Shown piece after piece: positions 17,278 through 25,267 of a stretch of 64,000 nucleotides of DNA. The translations under genes were made by a program, and so were the position numbers. Source of the stretch: Sphingobacterium sp. R2 (GTDB lineage: Bacteria; Bacteroidota; Bacteroidia; Sphingobacteriales; Sphingobacteriaceae); NCBI RefSeq assembly GCF_040760075.1, contig NZ_CP142884.1, positions 3,844,001 to 3,908,000 of the forward strand, given 5' to 3'. The notes below the pieces were generated by a model. The model was not told where the DNA came from. It worked only from the letters and a program-made list of their open reading frames with translations, and did no database searches. Numbering within the stretch: the first letter of the stretch is position 1; each line of letters starts with the position of its first letter.

Positions 17278-19383
17278 CTACACCAATGCTGGTTTTAAAT
17301 TTTTTCGTTGATAGACTTCATTGATAAACTTTGTCGCTTCCTGAAGATACTTGATTGCAAAATGCTCCGTTGGTTCAGTTTTACTGATCTGTAAAACTAG
17401 TTCTTGAAACGTTTGTTCAAAATTATATTCACCTGTTTCCACGAAATGTGACTGGAATTCGTTGATTACGCTATTTTGTGTACTTGCGCTAACCCCTTTA
17501 TCTAATAATAGGGCTTTTGCAGCTTGGACGAAGGCATTATAGGCATGATAAATCGCGTCCGAGAATTTGGATTCACGAAATGTTTCATTTGCCCATTGTA
17601 ACTTCTCTTCCGCCTCATAGATCAACGTGGCAACCAAGTCAATAACAACACCTGCACATTCGCCAACCCCGATTGCCGTTTGGAAAGTTCCTTCATGTCC
17701 CCAGTCAACAAATTCGTCCTCAGCAAGATTGGTTAAATCCGATAGTGGTTTTAAAAGATTATAAAAGTAATTTTTACTTTGTCTGTCGTAGTAAGCATGG
17801 AAATTTTCATTTGCTTCTGCATTTTTCTTATAATCATTGAGCACCCATTCGACAACATGTAACACTCTTTTCGTCGGTACTTTAATAATACGCTCGGCAA
17901 CACGCCCTTCACCATTACCAATTGTTCCACCCCCAAGCATAACTTGCGCTGCAGGGACGACTTTGCCCGCCGCTTTGACGGAACTACCATGAAAGCCGAT
18001 ATGTGCCAATCCATGTTGGCCACACGAATTCATACAACCCGAAATTTTGATTTTTAAATCGCGGTTAAAGACAAAATCCTGGTGAAATTCAGCGATATAA
18101 GATTCAATAACCCGGGCCATTTCGGTACTGTTTGAGATGCCTAGATTGCAGGTGTCCGTACCAGGGCAGGTTGTGACATCTGCTGTACTATCAAAACCGA
18201 CCTGGGCTAGATCCAACGATTGAAGTAATTGATAAATATGTGGTAGTGACTTTTGTGTTGCATATTTTAGCAGTAAGCTCTGGTTCTGCGTGATACGGAT
18301 ATCGTCCGCGACCAAATCCTTCAGACCAGCAACCAACGCGCGAGCTTTGTCTGTACCGATGTCACCCGTGGATACCCGCACATAGACACCATAATATCCT
18401 TCTTGTTTTTGTCCGAATGTATTGGTGTTTTTCCAGATCTGGTAATTTAGATCGCTGTCTAGATCAATAATTGATAGCTGGCTGTCGTCCGGTGGTAATG
18501 GCTGTTCGATTTTGGTTCGGTCGATCGGATAGCTTTTTACCTTCGTTGCGATCTTTTCGGCTTCAATTAAATTGAGCACTTCTTCTAAGCCTAATTTCTG
18601 AATAAGGTATTTGAATCGAGCTTTATTTCGGTTATTTCTTTCGCCATAACGATCAAAAACACGAAGTGTTGCTTCTATATAGGGGATCAGTTCATCTTCG
18701 GGTAGAAACTCGTTTGTTACTGATGCTAAGAAAGGCTGAGATCCCAATCCTCCACCCAATAGTATTTTAAAACCCCTGGTTTGCACATCATTAACAACTT
18801 TTAGTTTTGGAATAAAACCAAGATCATGGATATAGGAGAATGCAGTATCTTCGTCACTGGCGGAAAAAGACATTTTAAATTTTCGCCCCATTTCCGCACA
18901 AACGGGATTGCGCAAAAAATATTCAAAGGTCGCCTGAGCATATGGCGAAACATCAAATGGTTCCTTTGGATCGATGCCCGAAGTTGGAGAAGCGGTGACA
19001 TTACGGACTGTATTCCCACAAGCCTCCCTTAAAGTAATGTCGTCTTCAGCTAATTTCGCCCAAAGCTCGGGAGTGCGGTCTAGACTGACATAGTGGATCT
19101 GTATATCTTGGCGTGTTGTAAGGTGTAAATTGCTGCTTGCATATTCATCTGATATCGCTGCAATTTTAAGCAATTGCTTGAAGGTAACCTTTCCAAATGG
19201 AAGTTTTATACGAACCATTTGAACTCCAGGTTGTCTTTGTCCATAGACCCCCCTAGCCAAACGCAACGATCTAAATTTCTCGTCGGCAATTTTGCCCTCA
19301 TGGAACAACCGAATCTTTTTTTCAAGTTCGATAATTTCCTTTTCCACGATAGGGTTTTCTAATTCTGTGCGGAAGCTTTGCAT
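17278..19383 (-). CDS. Sulfite reductase with C-terminal HEPN domain
   Basis: A 701-residue protein. Residues 1 to about 560 are a siroheme [4Fe-4S] nitrite/sulfite reductase: ferredoxin-like repeats, NTVRNVTASPTSGIDP, and cluster ligands in TTCPGTDTCNLG (C-x5-C) and SGCMNSCGQHG (C-x3-C). The operon partners indicate sulfite to sulfide reduction. Residues about 575-701 form an extra all-helical region (EAEEKLQWANETF, SDAIYHAYNAFVQAAKALL) typical of HEPN domains. The catalytic HEPN RNase pattern R-x4-6-H is not seen, so this part is probably structural or a binding module. It is the first gene of the operon and has a -7 promoter element upstream. Confidence 0.92.
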   Translation of the reverse strand: MQSFRTELENPIVEKEIIELEKKIRLFHEGKIADEKFRSLRLARGVYGQRQPGVQMVRIKLPFGKVTFKQLLKIAAISDEYASSNLHLTTRQDIQIHYVSLDRTPELWAKLAEDDITLREACGNTVRNVTASPTSGIDPKEPFDVSPYAQATFEYFLRNPVCAEMGRKFKMSFSASDEDTAFSYIHDLGFIPKLKVVNDVQTRGFKILLGGGLGSQPFLASVTNEFLPEDELIPYIEATLRVFDRYGERNNRNKARFKYLIQKLGLEEVLNLIEAEKIATKVKSYPIDRTKIEQPLPPDDSQLSIIDLDSDLNYQIWKNTNTFGQKQEGYYGVYVRVSTGDIGTDKARALVAGLKDLVADDIRITQNQSLLLKYATQKSLPHIYQLLQSLDLAQVGFDSTADVTTCPGTDTCNLGISNSTEMARVIESYIAEFHQDFVFNRDLKIKISGCMNSCGQHGLAHIGFHGSSVKAAGKVVPAAQVMLGGGTIGNGEGRVAERIIKVPTKRVLHVVEWVLNDYKKNAEANENFHAYYDRQSKNYFYNLLKPLSDLTNLAEDEFVDWGHEGTFQTAIGVGECAGVVIDLVATLIYEAEEKLQWANETFRESKFSDAIYHAYNAFVQAAKALLLDKGVSASTQNSVINEFQSHFVETGEYNFEQTFQELVLQISKTEPTEHFAIKYLQEATKFINEVYQRKNLKPALV

Positions 19384-19426
19384 ATAACAAATAAAATCTA
19401 TTGATTTGGTATTCTTTTCTCGATGT

Positions 19427-19434
19427 CAAATGTA
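19427..19434 (-). promoter_or_regulatory. -7 element for the sulfate operon
   Basis: On the minus strand TACATTTG matches TAnnTTTG and lies 43 nt upstream of the sulfite reductase ATG. It is back to back with the pstS promoter element. Confidence 0.55.
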
Positions 19435-19476
19435 AAAATATTTTTTTAATATTCTATAATATCTACCAAATTAATA

Positions 19477-19484
19477 TATATTTG
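19477..19484 (+). promoter_or_regulatory. -7 element for the pst operon
   Basis: TATATTTG matches TAnnTTTG and lies 47 nt before the pstS ATG. I did not find a clear PHO-box-like direct repeat beside it. Confidence 0.5.
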
Positions 19485-19531
19485 CCTTATAAAAATTAAT
19501 ATACAAAACCTGTAGACTATTAGGAGTAAAG

Positions 19532-20500
19532 ATGAGAAAGCCTTTTATTGTGCTTATTTTATGTGTTTTAATGATGTTCAGATTGACTTCCTGCGCGCCA
19601 AAAGTGAAGAATGGATATACAAAAGAGCATGGTTATGAAGGTAATATTTCGCTATCAGGAGCTTTCGCGCTATATCCGTTAGTTGTAGTATGGAGCGAGG
19701 ATTTTAAAAAAATACATCCGAATGTTCGCTTCAATATTTCAGCGGGAGGTGCTGGAAAAGGAATCGCCGATGTGCTGACAGGTATGGTTGATATTGGAAT
19801 GGTATCGAGAGATCTGCATGAGCAGGAAATTAAAAAAGGAGCTGTTCCGATTATTGTTGCAAAAGATGCTGTTATCTGTACCATCAATCCGGCCAACCCG
19901 AATTACCCGGCGATTTTAAAGCGTGGTTTGAGTCGCGAAGAGTTGCTGAATATTTTTGTAAATCGAAAGTTTAAGACCTGGAAGGAAATTGATCCTCAGT
20001 TTACGGCAGATCCTATCAACGTGTATGTGCGTTCCGATGCCGCTGGCGCAGCGGAGACCTGGGCTAAATTTTTTGATCATAAGCAAGAAGATCTGCAAGG
20101 TATTGGGATTTTTGGTGACCCAGGTATTGCGCAGGCTATTAAAGATGATATTCATGGGATTGGGTTCAATAATCTTAATTATGTCTACAACCTGAAAACC
20201 AACAAGGTTTTTGACCGTATTGCTGTTGTTCCCTTGGATCTGAACAAAAATGGACACGTTGAAGATGATGAGCAGTTTTATGGCACACTACCTCAATTGA
20301 CCGAGGCTGTAGCCATTGGGAAATATCCCGCTCCGCCTTCAAGAGAGTTAACCTTTGTAACACGAAATAAGACCGAATCCCTTCTTTTGAAGGAGTTTAT
20401 TTCTTTTGTGCTTCAGAAAAATGCACAGTCGCAGTTGCTTGAAAATGGCTATGTTCCGTTAAATGAAACACTGATAAAAGAAGAACTTAATAAGTTATAG
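19532..20500 (+). CDS. pstS: Phosphate ABC transporter substrate-binding lipoprotein
   Basis: A 322-residue periplasmic phosphate-binding protein with lipobox LTSC (Cys 21). The phosphate-binding pattern is present: SLSGAFALYPLVVVWSEDF, the SAGGAGKGIADVLTGMVDIG segment with its Gly-rich loop, and VYVRSDAAGAAETWAKFF. The C-terminal NGYVPLNETLI is the common PstS end. It heads the pst operon; the stop is followed after one base by pstC. The spacer-less lipid anchor suggests it is tethered to the inner membrane close to the permease. Confidence 0.92.
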   Translation: MRKPFIVLILCVLMMFRLTSCAPKVKNGYTKEHGYEGNISLSGAFALYPLVVVWSEDFKKIHPNVRFNISAGGAGKGIADVLTGMVDIGMVSRDLHEQEIKKGAVPIIVAKDAVICTINPANPNYPAILKRGLSREELLNIFVNRKFKTWKEIDPQFTADPINVYVRSDAAGAAETWAKFFDHKQEDLQGIGIFGDPGIAQAIKDDIHGIGFNNLNYVYNLKTNKVFDRIAVVPLDLNKNGHVEDDEQFYGTLPQLTEAVAIGKYPAPPSRELTFVTRNKTESLLLKEFISFVLQKNAQSQLLENGYVPLNETLIKEELNKL

Positions 20501-20501
20501 C

Positions 20502-21398
20502 ATGCTAAATACTCGTCTCGTAAAAGATATCCTCGTCCGGCGGACCACTTTCCTCCTGTTGCTCGTATCACTTTCAGTTGTGGTTATTATAGCAATTGGT
20601 TTGACGGTCAAATCAATTCCTTTGTTTGAATACAGTGATATTTTTCAGCTTTTAGCGGGTAAGCTGTGGTCACCGATGAAAGGGTCTTTTGGCTTTTTGC
20701 CATTTATAGCCGGTACGCTTGCAGTTACGCTGATTTCTCTTGTTATTGCGATTCCGCTTTGTATATTAACGGCTGTTTACTTGACCGAATATGCTTCGGA
20801 TGCTTTAAAGAATATGATGCTTCCTTTGGTCAATATCTTAGCTGCAATTCCACCAGTGCTTTATGGTGTCTGGGGTGTTTTGTTTATTGTACCATTGATT
20901 CAGTTGTATATTGCGCCAGTTTTTGGTGTTGTAGCCTCCGGGTATTCTGTGCTCGCTGGTGGTATCGTCTTAGCTGTGATGATTTTTCCGATCATGATTT
21001 CCATTATGGTGGAGGTTCTTCAAACCATTCCTTATGACCTGAAGGCTGCCTCGCTATCTTTGGGAGCAACGAAATGGGATACGATCAAACACGTTATACT
21101 CAAAAAAGCCAGACCAGGGATTGTTGCGGCCATCGTGTTGTCTACATCCAGAGCCTTTGGTGAAACGATAGCGGTATTAATGGTCTGTGGAAATGTTGCT
21201 AAGGTGCCGACTTCAGTATTTGATGCGGGGTATCCTATCCCCGCCTTAATTGCGAATAATTTTGGTGAAATGATGTCAATCCCACTGTATGAGTCAGCGC
21301 TGATGTTCTCAGCACTGCTCTTATTTGTGATCATATTTATTTTTAATTTAATTTCCCGTCTCATATTAAGACGGCTGGAAGGAGGTCAGCGTGGATAA
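20502..21398 (+). CDS. pstC: Phosphate ABC transporter permease PstC
   Basis: A 298-residue inner-membrane permease with about six helices. The ABC-permease loop that contacts the ATPase is DLKAASLSLGATKWDTIKHVILKKA (key part EAA-like, about residues 181-200), and ILAAIPPVLYGVWGVLFIVP is typical for PstC. It follows pstS by one base and overlaps pstA by 8 nt, which points to translational coupling. With PstA it forms the membrane channel for phosphate. Confidence 0.93.
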   Translation: MLNTRLVKDILVRRTTFLLLLVSLSVVVIIAIGLTVKSIPLFEYSDIFQLLAGKLWSPMKGSFGFLPFIAGTLAVTLISLVIAIPLCILTAVYLTEYASDALKNMMLPLVNILAAIPPVLYGVWGVLFIVPLIQLYIAPVFGVVASGYSVLAGGIVLAVMIFPIMISIMVEVLQTIPYDLKAASLSLGATKWDTIKHVILKKARPGIVAAIVLSTSRAFGETIAVLMVCGNVAKVPTSVFDAGYPIPALIANNFGEMMSIPLYESALMFSALLLFVIIFIFNLISRLILRRLEGGQRG

Positions 21399-22242
21399 TA
21401 CGAAAAGACGGCTATTGAGCGAAAAGGTGGCAAAAGTTTTTATGCATCTTTCGGGTATAACGGTAACAGCTTCGCTTTTTTTTATAGTCGGCACGATAGT
21501 GTATAAGGGACTTCCCTACCTCAATTGGGAAATGGTCAGTCAGCTGCCTAAAGGTGGATTTTACATCGGCAAGGAAGGTGGTATTTTGAATGCGATATTG
21601 GGTTCGCTGTACTTGGCAGGTGTTTCAACTGCCCTTTCTGCGCTGATCGGGATTCCGATTTCGTTATATCTGAATATCTATTTGGGCGCGCAATCCAAGA
21701 TAACACAGTTTTCCAAATTATTGTTCGATGTATTGTATGGCGTCCCTTCGATTGTGTATGGTGCAGTAGGTTTTGGGATTATGGTCTATTTGGGTATTCG
21801 CGCTTCCCTATTAGGTGGTATTATTACAGTAACGCTCCTGACTATTCCAATTGTGGTACGTACTGTGGACGAGTTGATCAAGACCATTCCAGAAGATCTG
21901 AAAAATGTTACCCTTTCACTGGGTACCACCCGTTGGGAATTGGCGCAGGTAATGCTGAGAAGTGTTCGTACAGGCTTACTTACCGCTGTTTTACTAGCTT
22001 TTGGTCGTGCCATAGGTGATGTGGCAGGAGTTTTATTGACTACTGGTTTTAGCGATAATCTTCCTAAATATATCGATGAGCCGGCGGCAACATTACCGTT
22101 ATCTATATTTTTTCAGTTAAGTAGTCCTATCCCTGAAGTACAGGGTCGGGCGTATGCTTCAGCTTTAGTTTTAACAATCATTATCTTAATCATTGTCGTA
22201 TGCACTCATATCCTTCAATCGAAACAAAAGAATCGCCGATAG
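21391..22242 (+). CDS. pstA: Phosphate ABC transporter permease PstA
   Basis: A 283-residue inner-membrane permease with six helices. The family segment LLFDVLYGVPSIVYGAVGFG and the ATPase-contact loop IPEDLKNVTLSLGTTRWELA are clear. FGRAIGDVAGVLLTTGF follows as in other PstA proteins. It overlaps pstC by 8 nt at its start and pstB by 43 nt at its end. Confidence 0.93.
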   Translation: MDNTKRRLLSEKVAKVFMHLSGITVTASLFFIVGTIVYKGLPYLNWEMVSQLPKGGFYIGKEGGILNAILGSLYLAGVSTALSALIGIPISLYLNIYLGAQSKITQFSKLLFDVLYGVPSIVYGAVGFGIMVYLGIRASLLGGIITVTLLTIPIVVRTVDELIKTIPEDLKNVTLSLGTTRWELAQVMLRSVRTGLLTAVLLAFGRAIGDVAGVLLTTGFSDNLPKYIDEPAATLPLSIFFQLSSPIPEVQGRAYASALVLTIIILIIVVCTHILQSKQKNRR

Positions 22243-23009
22243 TAAACCCCTTGATAGATCCGCATATTGAAATAAAGGATCTTAACGTCTATATTGACGG
22301 ACGTCATATACTGAAAAACATCAACCTTGCGCTGCCAAACAATAGTGTAACTTCTATTATTGGACCATCGGGATGTGGGAAAACAACGCTTTTAAAAACG
22401 CTGAATAGGTTGGTAGACGATACTAAGGGGGTTGAAATAACCGGTTCCGTTCTGGTTAATGGTGAGGATATTTATGGTAAGAACGCCGAAGTAACGCATA
22501 TCAGGAAGAAGATGGGGTTGCTTTCACAGAAACCTTATCCATTGCCCATGTCCATTTACGATAATGTCGCCTATGGTCCACGAATACATGGCACAAGAAA
22601 TAAGAAAGAGCTCGATAAGATTGTTGAAACGCAATTACGTAATGTGGCTTTATGGGATGAGGTCAGGGATCGGTTGAATCACTCTGCTAGCGGATTGTCC
22701 ATTGGTCAGCAGCAAAGGCTCTGTTTGGCGAGAGGATTAGCTGTGGAACCTGAAATTATCCTTGGGGATGAATCAACATCTGCTTTGGATCCATTGTCGA
22801 CTGCTAAAATTGAGGAGTTGTTGATCGAACTGAAGAAAGATTATACCATCGTATTGGTAACGCATATATTGCGACAGGCGCGGCGGGTATCTGATTATAT
22901 CTTGTTTGTTTATGGCGGAGAAATTCTTGAATTTGGACCAACGGAACAAGTTTTATTGAATCCGCAAAATGAAATTACAAAACAGTACGTAAAAGGATTT
23001 ATTTCCTGA
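22200..23009 (+). CDS. pstB: Phosphate ABC transporter ATP-binding protein PstB
   Basis: A 269-residue ABC ATPase. Walker A is GPSGCGKTT, the ABC signature ASGLSIGQQQRLCLARGL, and Walker B with its glutamate IILGDESTSALDP (the usual EPTSALDP has Ser for Pro here). The switch His is in VTHILRQARR. The ATG at 22200 is the only plausible start and overlaps pstA by 43 nt, an unusually long overlap. No phoU gene follows, although pst operons often end with it. A terminator lies 30 nt downstream. Confidence 0.93.
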   Translation: MHSYPSIETKESPIVNPLIDPHIEIKDLNVYIDGRHILKNINLALPNNSVTSIIGPSGCGKTTLLKTLNRLVDDTKGVEITGSVLVNGEDIYGKNAEVTHIRKKMGLLSQKPYPLPMSIYDNVAYGPRIHGTRNKKELDKIVETQLRNVALWDEVRDRLNHSASGLSIGQQQRLCLARGLAVEPEIILGDESTSALDPLSTAKIEELLIELKKDYTIVLVTHILRQARRVSDYILFVYGGEILEFGPTEQVLLNPQNEITKQYVKGFIS

Positions 23010-23038
23010 GTGTAGCAAATATATTAGCAGGATGAATG

Positions 23039-23087
23039 ATGCGGGATCGTTCTAATTAAAAGATAAATGATCCCGCATTTTATTTTG
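23039..23087 (+). terminator. Intrinsic terminator after pstB
   Basis: Stem ATGCGGGATC (23039-23048) with GATCCCGCAT (23069-23078), 10 bp perfect, then a T-rich tail TTTATTTT. Confidence 0.85.
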
Positions 23088-23114
23088 CCACAGTATCAGT
23101 TTAACTATAAATCC

Positions 23115-23846
23115 TTATTTTAGCTGAAAAAGATCATCTACACCCAATATTTTTTTTGAAGTAAATCCTTCGGCATATTTCGCCTGAATATAGCGTCCAA
23201 ATTCGCGCGCCCTCGCCGCTGTTGATTGCATGAAATCGGGATTGGAAATATAGGTCTGCGGTTCATCCGGGTTCACATTTTCTCCGGTGTAAAATTGAGT
23301 TTTATAGGCGAGCACCGATTTTTCTTTAATAGGATAATAATCCGTTATATCAATGACAACATCAGGTTTGATGTAGTAGTCCTGTACAAATTGGAGTACC
23401 AGCCGAGGACGATAAGCATCTTGAGGCACATTATCTGGGCCAAAAGTTTCCACTTTTCTTAAGCCGGCAAGAAAACAGGCTTCGTTAACCATTTGTCCTG
23501 CCCTTCCGTGATCTGGATGGCGGTCGGTAATGGCGTTTGTGATCACAATCTCTGGTTGATATTTGCGGATAGCTTTTATGATCGCCATTTTTTCCATTTC
23601 GGCATTTTCAAAGAAACCATCTCTCAGTCCAAGATTTTCCCTAACGGTTAATCCTAAAATTTCTGCGGCATCTTTTGCTTCCTGAAATCGGGTCTCTGCT
23701 GTGCCGCGCGTGCCGAGCTCACCTTGAGTCAAATCAACAATTCCTACCTTTTTTCCCTCGGCAACATATTTTGCCATCACACCCCCAGCGCCTAGTTCAG
23801 CATCATCTGGATGGACAGCAATGACAAGTAGATCTAATTTTAGCAT
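23115..23846 (-). CDS. bshB1: Bacillithiol biosynthesis deacetylase BshB1
   Basis: A 243-residue zinc-dependent LmbE/PIG-L family deacetylase. The metal site is AVHPDDAELGAGG (His-Pro-Asp-Asp, about residues 11-23) and the second part RHPDHGRAGQMV. LTQGELGTRGTAETR is typical of BshB1, which removes acetyl from GlcNAc-malate in bacillithiol synthesis. bshA and bshC are not in the window. The neighbour on the same strand upstream is a glutathione-peroxidase-like gene, which fits a thiol-redox theme. Confidence 0.92.
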   Translation of the reverse strand: MLKLDLLVIAVHPDDAELGAGGVMAKYVAEGKKVGIVDLTQGELGTRGTAETRFQEAKDAAEILGLTVRENLGLRDGFFENAEMEKMAIIKAIRKYQPEIVITNAITDRHPDHGRAGQMVNEACFLAGLRKVETFGPDNVPQDAYRPRLVLQFVQDYYIKPDVVIDITDYYPIKEKSVLAYKTQFYTGENVNPDEPQTYISNPDFMQSTAARAREFGRYIQAKYAEGFTSKKILGVDDLFQLK

Positions 23847-23971
23847 ATAAATAATTCTCTGTTTAATTTATCTTCCCTTTTGATAGTAAATCATCCCGTT
23901 TCACCGATATGTAGTGTTGGCCGTTTAGAATACGCTATAGGAAGCAGCTGCAAAGGTAAGCAGTTTAAAGA

Positions 23972-24463
23972 TCACTCTTGTAAAAGACGTTCGATATTGT
24001 GGCAAATTTTACGTGATAATGGCGAAGTCATCGGATAATAGAAATCTATGACTTCGCCCCTTTTGTTGATGAGGTATTTGTGGAAATTCCAAGAAGGTTT
24101 GCTGTTTATACGTCCATTTTCTTGTTTATTGGATAGAAATCGGTAGAGCGGAGAAGTATATTCACCAACAACATGACTGCGTTTAAAAATTGGGAAACTC
24201 ACCTGCTGATTGATCCGGCAGAATGTTTCGAGCGTACTACCAGTTAATGGTTCCTGATTTCGGAAATTATTTGCCGGAAATGCCAGGATTTCGAAACCTT
24301 GGTCTTTGTATTTCTGATACAGTTTTTCGAGCGATTTAAACTGCCTGGTCAATAGACATTGACTGGCGGTATTGACGATGAGCAGCACTTTCCCTTCAAA
24401 ATCTGCGAGGGACTTTTTTTTACCATTAAACTGAAGCGCATCAAAGTCATATACTGTTTTCAT
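23972..24463 (-). CDS. Glutathione peroxidase family thiol peroxidase
   Basis: A 163-residue Gpx-fold peroxidase. The peroxidatic cysteine is C36 in VNTASQCLLT, where selenocysteine stands in animal enzymes. The Trp-Asn pair is in SWNFHKYLIN and the Gln in FRNQEP. The usual FPCNQF is FPANNF here, so that Cys is lost, but C82 in ETFCRIN sits where thioredoxin-dependent 2-Cys Gpx enzymes have the resolving cysteine. So reduction by thioredoxin rather than glutathione is expected (inference). It is 19 nt downstream of the DUF4294 gene and probably in its transcript. Confidence 0.9.
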   Translation of the reverse strand: MKTVYDFDALQFNGKKKSLADFEGKVLLIVNTASQCLLTRQFKSLEKLYQKYKDQGFEILAFPANNFRNQEPLTGSTLETFCRINQQVSFPIFKRSHVVGEYTSPLYRFLSNKQENGRINSKPSWNFHKYLINKRGEVIDFYYPMTSPLSRKICHNIERLLQE

Positions 24464-24482
24464 CTGGTTTTCTTTTACTGGG

Positions 24483-25115
24483 TTACATAACAGGCTGAGG
24501 TCTCGATTTTTCGAATTCCCTTATAATATTTTCAATGGCAAAATCCTCTTTGGGGTCATACGTCGACTTTAGGTTGTGGCCAAATATTTTCGCCACTCCC
24601 TGGTAGAAAAATGCCGAAATGCCGCCTTTCATTTCCTTTACCATTTCGTAACCGGTATGTCCGGTATACCGATCGATCAATTTAATAAGTATTTTGCCTT
24701 GAGAAATCGTCATATTTTTGATTTCTCGATCAAACATCTGTTTGACATCGTTTTCACACTTCTCCACTAGGGCTTTTTGTTCTTTTTTGTCCGCTGTCAA
24801 AGCAAGTTCTCTATCGAGTTGATCATATCTTTTTTGCGCATAGATTGCATAAGGTAGAACCTTCAGGACATTTCTTCTAAAGCGGAGGTATTCCCTGCGC
24901 GCTTCTTCACTTGACCAAGTCCTTTTGGCGATCACGGTGACCGTTGGTATAGGAAACCACGGTAGTATTTCACCCGTTGGCAATGTTGTCGTCATATAGC
25001 TGTTTACGGTCTCCTGCGCTCCTTCTCCATAAAGGGGGAGCGTAAGCGATTGCGACTGTGCCCGGCTGGACAAAGTCCCTGTTAGAAAAAGCAAACAAAA
25101 CAAAATTGTCTTCAT
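24483..25115 (-). CDS. DUF4294 domain exported protein
   Basis: A 210-residue protein with a signal peptide ending near FLTGTLSSRAQ. The DUF4294 core (PTVTVIAKRTWSSEEARREY to GHTGYEMVKEMKGGISAFFYQGVA) fills residues about 55-180. This family is confined to Bacteroidota and its function is unknown. It probably acts in the periplasm. The gene is first in a two-gene unit with the Gpx-like gene and is divergent from the (p)ppGpp synthetase gene. Confidence 0.85.
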   Translation of the reverse strand: MKTILFCLLFLTGTLSSRAQSQSLTLPLYGEGAQETVNSYMTTTLPTGEILPWFPIPTVTVIAKRTWSSEEARREYLRFRRNVLKVLPYAIYAQKRYDQLDRELALTADKKEQKALVEKCENDVKQMFDREIKNMTISQGKILIKLIDRYTGHTGYEMVKEMKGGISAFFYQGVAKIFGHNLKSTYDPKEDFAIENIIREFEKSRPQPVM

Positions 25116-25267
25116 CTGGGCAATTATATAACGCTTTTTAATTTGTCAATGCTATAATATTTTGGTAGATTTATTACAAAATAAGTTAGCTTGAAAAATA
25201 GTGTTCAAGAATACATTAACTAAATTACACAAATTTACTCAAAAAACATCATTTACCTGCAACGTTT

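Noticed and set aside
19384..19531. SAM or other riboswitch in front of the sulfate operon
   Set aside because: The 148-nt space is filled by two promoters, and no conserved aptamer elements were recognised.
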